A stretch of 19,408 nucleotides of DNA from DAOTXL01 sp034434895 (GTDB lineage Bacteria; Chloroflexota; Anaerolineae; JAAYZQ01): NCBI GenBank assembly GCA_034434895.1, contig DAOTYI010000122.1:1-19408 (forward strand), read 5' to 3'. Each line of letters begins with the position of its first letter. Positions within the stretch are counted from its first letter, which is position 1. The notes beneath the pieces are model-generated. The model was not told where the DNA came from and searched no databases. It saw only the letters and a list, made by a program, of their open reading frames with translations. Positions 15,091-19,408 of this stretch are shown in pieces. Made by a program: the position numbers and the translations under genes.

Positions 15091-15200
15091 ACTCTGCCGC
15101 TCTCCGGGAGTTCACTCCACCATTCAGGTGCCTGGCCCTTTGTCACACAGGCCTTGACCTGGGCAACAGGCCCACACGGAACTTTGGCCAGGGTCAACTT

Positions 15201-15229
15201 ATTATACAAAAGATGGAGAATTCTTGCAA
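15201..15229 (-). promoter_or_regulatory. Sigma-70-type promoter for the kinase-phosphatase-J/VWA-FHA operon
   Basis: On the minus strand TTGCAA (15229-15224), a 17-nt spacer and a perfect TATAAT (15206-15201) form a near-consensus promoter. The predicted start near 15194 leaves a leader of about 100 nt before the GTG at 15090. The -35 box lies in the first copy of the 54-bp direct repeat. Confidence 0.8.
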
Positions 15230-15363
15230 CTATCACGGTAGCGTCAGGCAACCAGACCGCCAGCTCAAGTTCCCCATCGGCGGGGGTCACAGACCCCCGC
15301 CGAGCGATGGAATTCTTGCAACTGTCATAGTAGCGTCAGGCAACCAGACCGCCAGCTCAAGTT
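15218..15363. repeat. 54-bp direct duplication in the divergent promoter region
   Basis: Positions 15218-15271 and 15310-15363 match at 51 of 54 positions; the three differences cluster in the TATCACGG / TGTCATAG segment. The spacer of 38 nt holds a perfect 12-bp hairpin. Copy 1 contains the -35 box of the minus-strand kinase promoter, and the end of copy 2 forms the first two bases of the -35 box of the plus-strand promoter. The 351-nt gap 15091-15441 otherwise holds only the two promoters and their leaders. A duplicated binding site for a shared regulator is possible (inference). Confidence 0.9.
15277..15303. repeat. Perfect 12-bp hairpin between the duplicated segments
   Basis: TCGGCGGGGGTC (15277-15288) and GACCCCCGCCGA (15292-15303) are perfectly complementary around a 3-nt loop (ACA). 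It sits in the spacer between the two 54-bp direct repeats, upstream of both divergent promoters, so it is outside the predicted transcripts. It could be a small inserted element or a protein-binding palindrome. Confidence 0.85.
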
Positions 15364-15390
15364 GCAAAACTGCCGCCTGGCTGCTATACT
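15362..15390 (+). promoter_or_regulatory. Sigma-70-type promoter for the DnaJ-type zinc-finger gene
   Basis: TTGCAA (15362-15367), a 17-nt spacer and TATACT (15385-15390) form a strong promoter; TGC before the -10 box gives an extended -10. The start near 15397 leaves about 45 nt of leader before ATG 15442. The -35 hexamer is identical to that of the divergent kinase promoter. Confidence 0.78.
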
Positions 15391-15441
15391 GAAGGTGATC
15401 AATCGGCCTTTTGACCGAAGAGTTGTTCTTAAGGAGGAACG

Positions 15442-15627
15442 ATGGAATGCCCAATCTGCCAGGGAAGTGGTCAGACAGAAGAGGTCCACCGCATCCTCTG
15501 TGTGGCCTGCAACGGTCAGGGCCAGAGCGATGGCCAGGTTTGTAGCCGTTGCCAGGGGAGTGGGGAAATCACCGTGATTGAACAGGCTCCCTGTGAGCTG
15601 TGTCAGGGGACCGGCCAGATTGAGTAG
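15442..15627 (+). CDS. Stand-alone DnaJ-type zinc-finger (CXXCXGXG) protein, 61 residues
   Basis: This tiny protein is essentially just the cysteine-rich domain of DnaJ. It has four motifs: CPICQGSG (3-10), CVACNGQG (20-27), CSRCQGSG (34-41) and CELCQGTG (51-58). In DnaJ these bind two zinc ions, motif 1 with 4 and motif 2 with 3, and take part in substrate binding and transfer. Here there is no J-domain, Gly/Phe region or C-terminal substrate domain. ATG 15442 follows AAGGAGGAA with ideal spacing and has its own promoter, so it is a real gene despite its size. It is divergent from the operon that encodes a J-domain protein lacking a zinc finger, which suggests that the two polypeptides cooperate (inference). 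A weak inverted repeat (15628-15666) follows it. Confidence 0.88.
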   Translation: MECPICQGSGQTEEVHRILCVACNGQGQSDGQVCSRCQGSGEITVIEQAPCELCQGTGQIE

Positions 15628-15704
15628 CTCGACCATGCTCAATGAACGCAATCGAACATGGCCGAGGTAGCCTGCGGCCCCGGCCCTGAAGAGGAGTATG
15701 CCTG

Positions 15705-16172
15705 GTGAGCGACAAAGCATTTCAAGACTATTACCCTGACCGCTGGAGCCTGTGTTACGGCTGTGGCCGGCTCAACGAGCATGGGTTGCACATCAAAAGC
15801 TACTGGGATGGCGATGAGGCGGTCTGTACCTTTACGCCCCGGCCCTACCACACGGCCATCCCCGGTTACGTGTACGGCGGCCTGATCGCCTCGCTGATTG
15901 ACTGCCACTCCACCGGCACGGCTGCCGCTGCGGCCTATCGCGCCCAGGGGCGGGAGATGGACACCGACCCGCCGCTGCGGTTCGTCACCGCCTCGCTGCA
16001 CGTGGATTACCTGCGTCCCACGCCGATTGAGGGGCCGCTGGAACTGCGCTCGCAGGTCAAAGAGATCAAAGGCCGCAAGGTGGTGGTCAGCACCACCCTG
16101 TCGGTCCAGGGACAGGTCTGCGCCCGGGGTGAGGTCGTGGCCGTCCAGATCCCGGAGCAGTTGTGGACCTGA
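15705..16172 (+). CDS. Hotdog-fold thioesterase (PaaI/YbgC-like)
   Basis: The 155-residue protein fits the PaaI-type acyl-CoA thioesterase superfamily. The central helix segment GYVYGGLIASLIDCHSTGT (54-72) contains the family's glycine pair (G58, G59) and the acidic residue D66, and SLHVDYLRPTPI (about 100-111) is the usual following strand. An N-terminal CYGCGRLNEHGL (17-28) is typical of one subgroup of these proteins. It should hydrolyse an acyl-CoA; the acyl group is unknown. I chose GTG 15705 because GAGGAG (15691-15696) lies 8 nt upstream and the N-terminus matches family length. It follows the zinc-finger gene by 77 nt and nearly abuts the cytochrome operon. No functional link is evident. 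Confidence 0.85.
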   Translation: MSDKAFQDYYPDRWSLCYGCGRLNEHGLHIKSYWDGDEAVCTFTPRPYHTAIPGYVYGGLIASLIDCHSTGTAAAAAYRAQGREMDTDPPLRFVTASLHVDYLRPTPIEGPLELRSQVKEIKGRKVVVSTTLSVQGQVCARGEVVAVQIPEQLWT

Positions 16173-16195
16173 ACACAGCCCGCCTGGGAAGGGGG

Positions 16196-16864
16196 ATGAG
16201 AACCGTCGGGCGGCGGGGATTGCTGTGGGGGATCGGCGCGATCCTCACCCTGTTATCTGCCCTTCTGGTCGTGAGGGCGCAGGTGCCTCCTGGCCACAAG
16301 CCAGGCATGACCCCTCAGGAGCGGCTGGCACGGCCACCGTTGTCCGACCCCCCGACTCAGGTGGAGTTGGGCCATGTCGAGTACTGGATGTCTTGCATGG
16401 TCTGTCACGGCGACCGGGGCCAGGGATTGACCGAAGAATGGCGCAGTGTGTTGGATCCAGAGGACATGAACTGCTGGCAGTCCAAATGCCATGCCCCCAA
16501 CCACCCGCCCGAAGGGTTTGAAATCCCCCAACAGGCACCGCTGGTCATCGGCCCAGGGGCGTTGACCGGCTACAAGACGGCAGCCGACCTGTTCGCCTAT
16601 CTGCGCGTCTACATGCCCTGGTCCTTCCCTGGCCTGTTTGAGGATGAGGTGTATTGGAACCTCACCGCCTATCTGGCCGACGCCAACGGCGTTGACCTGC
16701 CTCCAGAGCCGCTGGGGCCGGAGAACGGCGACCGGGTGCTCCTGATCCCCCAACTTGTTCAGAGCCACCACACCGCGATCAGGGTGGAACGGAGTGTGGC
16801 CGCCGTGGTTGTCGGCCTGCTGCTTATCGCTGCGATCCTGCACCGGTCGGTTCGGGCCTTATGA
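16196..16864 (+). CDS. Membrane-anchored cytochrome c with CXXCH and CX4CH haem motifs (A copy)
   Basis: With the ATG at 16196 the protein has 222 residues. It has an N-terminal signal/anchor (about 8-27), a periplasmic domain and a C-terminal membrane helix (about 199-214). CMVCH (67-71) is a standard haem c site. NCWQSKCH carries CX4CH (93-99), a rarer haem-attachment spacing known from multihaem cytochromes. M140 in YLRVYMPW is the probable axial methionine of the first haem. An earlier GTG at 16163, overlapping the thioesterase stop, is possible; I prefer the ATG because it starts directly at a basic signal peptide. It is the first of two tandem paralogues, followed by Rieske and cytochrome b genes, so it is likely to take electrons from that complex in place of cytochrome c1. 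Confidence 0.82.
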   Translation: MRTVGRRGLLWGIGAILTLLSALLVVRAQVPPGHKPGMTPQERLARPPLSDPPTQVELGHVEYWMSCMVCHGDRGQGLTEEWRSVLDPEDMNCWQSKCHAPNHPPEGFEIPQQAPLVIGPGALTGYKTAADLFAYLRVYMPWSFPGLFEDEVYWNLTAYLADANGVDLPPEPLGPENGDRVLLIPQLVQSHHTAIRVERSVAAVVVGLLLIAAILHRSVRAL

Positions 16865-16888
16865 CCGATGGCCGTTCAGAGGGAGGAG

Positions 16889-17581
16889 ATGACAGAGAAC
16901 CCGGACCCCGCCCCAGCCAGGCTGCCTGTAGCCGGCAAAGCAGTCAGAGTGGTCCTGCTGGTGTTATGCCTCCTGCCCTGGCCGACTGCCCTGATAGCCG
17001 GGGAAGGGACGGCGGACAGGATGGACCTTTCCCCTCCCCGGCCGACCCAGATGCCTGGGCAGGACCGGCTGGCCGTGCCGGTCCTGCCGGAGTCGCCCAC
17101 CCAGGTTGATACCGGCCGCTATCTGTACTATTTCCACTGTATGCCCTGTCACGGCGACCGGGGACAGGGATTGACCGACGAGTGGCGGCAGGTCTGGGAT
17201 GAGGAGCACCGCAACTGTTGGGGGCGCGGCTGCCATGCCGGCAGGTCCGAGATGGATGCCTTCTTTCTTCCCCGGTCTGTGCCGCCGCTGATCGGCCTCG
17301 GCTCGTTCAAGACCGCCGATGATCTGTTCACCTTTCTGCGGGAGACACAGCCACCGCAACGGCCTGGGACCCTCTCCGACCCGGACTATTGGGCGCTGAC
17401 AGCCTTTTTGCTGTACGAAAACGGACGTCTGCCGGCAGGCGCCCAGGTTGGCCCCCAGGCAGCCGGCCATTCTGGGTGGACCGGCCTCGTGGTCCTGGCC
17501 ATATTGCTCTTTCTGTCGGCCACGCTCCTGATTTTGTGGCTGGTGAAGAGAAGGGGAGCCCATGAAAGACAGAGCGGTTGA
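16889..17581 (+). CDS. Membrane-anchored cytochrome c with CXXCH and CX4CH haem motifs (B copy)
   Basis: The protein has 230 residues from ATG 16889, chosen because it follows AGAGGGAGG; an in-frame ATG at 16868 has no visible ribosome-binding site. It has an N-terminal signal/anchor (about 19-38), a haem domain and a C-terminal helix (about 198-219) followed by basic residues. CMPCH is at 84-88 and CWGRGCH (CX4CH) at 110-116. It is clearly a paralogue of the preceding protein: both share PTQV, CHGDRGQGLT, CW..KCH/CW..GCH, KTADDLF and the terminal anchor. Where copy A has the presumed axial methionine (YMPW), this copy has Gln (Q154 in RETQPP). Its first haem therefore probably has a different ligand or redox potential. 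It overlaps the Rieske gene by 20 nt. Confidence 0.82.
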   Translation: MTENPDPAPARLPVAGKAVRVVLLVLCLLPWPTALIAGEGTADRMDLSPPRPTQMPGQDRLAVPVLPESPTQVDTGRYLYYFHCMPCHGDRGQGLTDEWRQVWDEEHRNCWGRGCHAGRSEMDAFFLPRSVPPLIGLGSFKTADDLFTFLRETQPPQRPGTLSDPDYWALTAFLLYENGRLPAGAQVGPQAAGHSGWTGLVVLAILLFLSATLLILWLVKRRGAHERQSG

Positions 17582-18023
17582 CCGTCGCAGATTCCTGACC
17601 TGGCTGGCCCGGGGGTCTATCGCCACGGCTGTCCTCGCCGCTACCGGTCAGGTGGTCCGTTTTCTCTCCTATCAACCTCCCAGCTCGGCCTCGGAGGTCC
17701 TTCCTGTCGGCCAGCCGGCCAGTTTTTCCCCCGGCCTGGTGGTATATGTGGCCGAGGCGCGGGTCTATGTCGGGTACGATGAAGGCGGTTTGTACGCCCT
17801 GGACGCCGTTTGCACCCACCTGGGCTGTCTGGTAGAGCTGGCGGAACAAGGGGGATTCCGCTGCCCTTGCCATGACAGCCGCTTTGACGCTCAGGGCCGG
17901 CCGGAAACGGGGCCGGCTACCAGACCGTTGCGCTACCTGCGCCTCTGGCTGGACCGGGAAAAGGGGCAGCTCATGGTCGATCGGGCTACAACGGTAGAGC
18001 CAACGGCTCGCCTGACTTTTTGA
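17562..18023 (+). CDS. Rieske [2Fe-2S] protein of a cytochrome bc-type complex
   Basis: The 153-residue protein has an N-terminal twin-arginine-like sequence DRRRFLTW (7-14) followed by a hydrophobic helix (about 18-35), then a small Rieske domain. The cluster motifs are CTHLGC (84-89) and CPCHDSRF (101-108). C84, H86, C101 and H104 bind the cluster, and C89 with C103 form the stabilising disulfide. It accepts electrons from quinol at the cytochrome b Qo site and passes them to a c-type cytochrome. ATG 17562 follows AGGGGAG and overlaps the preceding cytochrome gene, indicating translational coupling; cytochrome b begins 12 nt downstream. The N-terminus should stay as a membrane anchor after Tat export. 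Confidence 0.92.
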   Translation: MKDRAVDRRRFLTWLARGSIATAVLAATGQVVRFLSYQPPSSASEVLPVGQPASFSPGLVVYVAEARVYVGYDEGGLYALDAVCTHLGCLVELAEQGGFRCPCHDSRFDAQGRPETGPATRPLRYLRLWLDREKGQLMVDRATTVEPTARLTF

Positions 18024-18035
18024 GGTCTCGCTCTA

Positions 18036-19061
18036 TTGTCACCGGCCATGCCCAGACGCCGTCCCAACTTTTTCTATCACCTGCATCCGCCGACCATTCC
18101 TGACCGCGAGGCCCGGTTTTCCTACACCTTTGGCCTGGGCGGCATCTCGTTGCTGCTGTTCCTCGTCCTGGGCCTGACCGGCATCCTCGAAATGTTCCTC
18201 TATGTGCCCACCCCAGAGGAGGCTCACCTGTCCATCCGCCAGATCACCTACCTGGCCCCTTTTGGCTGGCTGGTGCGCAACATCCACTTCTGGGCCGGGC
18301 AACTCATGGTGGGGACGGTCGTCCTGCACATGGCCCGCGTCGTCCTCAGCGGCGGCTACAAGGCCCGTCGTCTGAACTGGCTCATCGGCATCATGTTGCT
18401 CTTCTTGACCCTGATGCTCGACTTTAGCGGCTATGTGCTGCGTTGGGACCAGGACACCGCCTGGGCACTGCTGGTGGGCACCAACCTGATCAGGGAGATC
18501 CCCTGGTTGGGGGCTTCTCTGTATCGGCTGCTGGTGGGGGGAGAGCAGATCGGCGCGGCAGCTTTGCTCCGCTTTTATACCTGGCACGTCCTGGGCCTGG
18601 CGTTGGTCGCCACGGCCTTTGTGACCTGGCACCTCTTTCGCGTCCGTCGTGATGGGGGCATTTCCCACATCGCCCCGGTGCCGCGTGTGGATCGAGAACA
18701 GTTGGTGCACAGCGAGCTGATCGCCATGCTGCTCACCCTGGCCTGCCTGGTTGGGTTGAGCCTGGTCATCAGCGCACCCCTTGGCCCGCCTCCCGATCCC
18801 GGCGCTCTCGTCGCCGAACCCCGCGCCCCCTGGTTCTTTCTCTGGATCCAGGAGCTGTTGCGCATCGCCCCCCCGTTTCTGGCCGGGGTCCTGACGCCGC
18901 TGCTGATCTTGTTGCTGTTGGCCCTGCTGCCCTACACCCTTGACCGCAGCCAGGAGGGCCTTGCTCGCTGGTTCAACCGGCCAGGACGCGCCGCCCAGAT
19001 CGTCTTTGTGGTGATCCTCGTCGGGGTCGTCGCCTTGATCGTGCGCGGCGCGTTGCGCTGA
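18036..19061 (+). CDS. Cytochrome b (b6-type core with short subunit-IV-like part)
   Basis: The protein has 341 residues from TTG 18036 (GAGGT 10 nt upstream) or 337 from ATG 18048, which lacks a good ribosome-binding site. The haem ligands are H84 and H98 (HX13H, in NIHFWAGQLM...LH) and H184 and H199 (HX14H, in YTWHVLGL...WHL). The HX14H spacing is that of cytochrome b6 rather than mitochondrial cytochrome b. About four membrane helices lie in the N-terminal half and three more follow. The Qo-site PEWY motif is replaced by APWFF (264-268), as in fused or shortened b subunits of several bacterial phyla. Together with the Rieske protein and the two cytochromes c it forms a quinol-oxidising complex. 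No terminator is evident downstream apart from a T7 run near 19110 without a convincing stem. Confidence 0.9.
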   Translation: MSPAMPRRRPNFFYHLHPPTIPDREARFSYTFGLGGISLLLFLVLGLTGILEMFLYVPTPEEAHLSIRQITYLAPFGWLVRNIHFWAGQLMVGTVVLHMARVVLSGGYKARRLNWLIGIMLLFLTLMLDFSGYVLRWDQDTAWALLVGTNLIREIPWLGASLYRLLVGGEQIGAAALLRFYTWHVLGLALVATAFVTWHLFRVRRDGGISHIAPVPRVDREQLVHSELIAMLLTLACLVGLSLVISAPLGPPPDPGALVAEPRAPWFFLWIQELLRIAPPFLAGVLTPLLILLLLALLPYTLDRSQEGLARWFNRPGRAAQIVFVVILVGVVALIVRGALR

Positions 19062-19185
19062 GCGGCCCGCTGCAAGCCGCCGGCGACATGGGCCCCAGGA
19101 GGCTCAGGTTTTTTTATGATTCCTGTGGGGATGGTTCAATTTTCTGGGGAAATTGGTTTACACTTTTGTTAAAAGTCCGCCTGGC

Positions 19186-19254
19186 TCTCACCCCTCCCCC
19201 TGCCCCCTCCCCTCTCCCGCTCGCCTGCGGCGGCGGGCGAGGGGAGGGGTGGGA
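19186..19254. repeat. GC-rich imperfect palindrome (CCCCTCCCC type)
   Basis: A pyrimidine-rich left part (CACCCCTCCCC, repeated CCCTCCCCT) faces a purine-rich right part (GGGGAGGGGTGGG, 19241-19253), with GCTCGCC / GGCGGGC near the tip (19219-19237). The pairing is imperfect. Repeats of this kind are widespread between genes in GC-rich environmental bacteria. It lies between the cytochrome b gene and a convergent gene. A small ACTTTT/AAAAGT hairpin (19162-19176) precedes it. No gene is seen in 19062-19305. Confidence 0.6.
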
Positions 19255-19305
19255 AGCTGCAAGGCCAGGGGCGAGGGCCTGGTGTCCTGTGTCCTTACCA
19301 GTGGC

Positions 19306-19408
19306 TTATACGCCGGTCCCGCCCAGAAACCAGAGCAGCCAGTCCCGCGAATAGTCGCCCAGGTAGGCGAAGGCCAGGGTCTTGATGGTCTTGCCGATGG
19401 TGCAGAAG
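19306..19408 (-). CDS. 3' end of a membrane-protein gene (partial), possibly VTT-domain type
   Basis: An open frame enters from the right edge and ends at TAA (19308-19306), leaving 33 C-terminal residues. They include GKTIKTLAFAYLGDYS followed by WLLWFLGG, hydrophobic and Trp-rich, like the end of an integral membrane protein. The pattern reminds me of the last helix of VTT (DedA/YqaA-like) proteins, but the fragment is too short to be sure. It is convergent with the cytochrome operon. Confidence 0.45.
   Translation of the reverse strand, partial: FCTIGKTIKTLAFAYLGDYSRDWLLWFLGGTGV

Noticed and set aside
15087..15290. Minus-strand open frame of 67 codons ahead of the kinase gene
   Set aside because: It spans the kinase promoter and the repeat copy, so its 5' part would not be transcribed, and the sequence has no recognisable feature.
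15628..15666. Inverted repeat CTCGACCATG / CATGGCCGAG as terminator of the zinc-finger gene
   Set aside because: It has one mismatch, a 19-nt loop and no T-tract; too weak to call.
19080..19130. Possible rho-independent terminator after cytochrome b (T7 run near 19110)
   Set aside because: No stable GC stem directly precedes the T run; termination there is possible but not supported.
19088..19354. Plus-strand open frame of 88 codons at the right end
   Set aside because: It runs through the low-complexity CCCCTCCCC palindrome, has no ribosome-binding site and no domain.

Overview
The window is a GC-rich bacterial chromosomal segment, densely coding on both strands. It holds 19 complete protein genes and the 3' end of one more. 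Several traits point to Chloroflexota (Anaerolineae or Caldilineae-like): a bacterial mevalonate kinase, a DUF1015 gene next to serA and a class V aminotransferase, a Rieske/cytochrome b operon with unusual c-type cytochromes instead of cytochrome c1, and many short palindromic repeats between genes. This taxonomic call is an inference from gene content; there is no rRNA here to prove it.

Region 1 (9-3442, minus strand) is a serine-type operon: class V aminotransferase, short D-3-phosphoglycerate dehydrogenase (SerA), then a DUF1015 protein with a ParB-like DGHHR motif. It has a good promoter (3587-3615) and a leader of about 138 nt with a long-range stem and a hairpin that places the Shine-Dalgarno sequence in its loop. 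Region 2 (3635-8566, plus strand) starts from a back-to-back promoter. It is a four-gene metabolic cassette of unknown pathway: pyruvate-kinase C-terminal-domain protein, diaminopimelate-decarboxylase-like PLP enzyme, saccharopine-dehydrogenase-like reductase and UxaA/altronate-dehydratase-like enzyme. A mevalonate kinase (8807-9736) follows after a branched palindromic element.

Region 3 (9940-15090, minus strand) is a signalling operon read from 15090 downwards. It encodes a soluble Ser/Thr kinase with an eight-bladed PQQ-type propeller, a PP2C phosphatase, a J-domain/VWA fusion protein, a zinc-ribbon/FHA protein and probably a small 80-residue protein. Its promoter lies in a 351-nt divergent region (15091-15441) that contains a 54-bp direct duplication around a 12-bp hairpin. 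The opposite promoter drives a 61-residue protein that is only a DnaJ-type zinc-finger domain. The J-domain and the DnaJ zinc finger therefore sit on separate polypeptides flanking one regulatory region. I consider this the most unusual system in the window.

Region 4 (15705-19061, plus strand) holds a hotdog thioesterase and then an electron-transfer operon: two tandem paralogous membrane-anchored cytochromes c, each with one CXXCH and one CX4CH motif, a Rieske iron-sulfur protein and a cytochrome b. The window ends with a GC-rich imperfect palindrome and the 3' end of a minus-strand membrane-protein gene.

Intergenic DNA is rich in palindromes. Copies end directly at, or supply, the stop codons of several genes.
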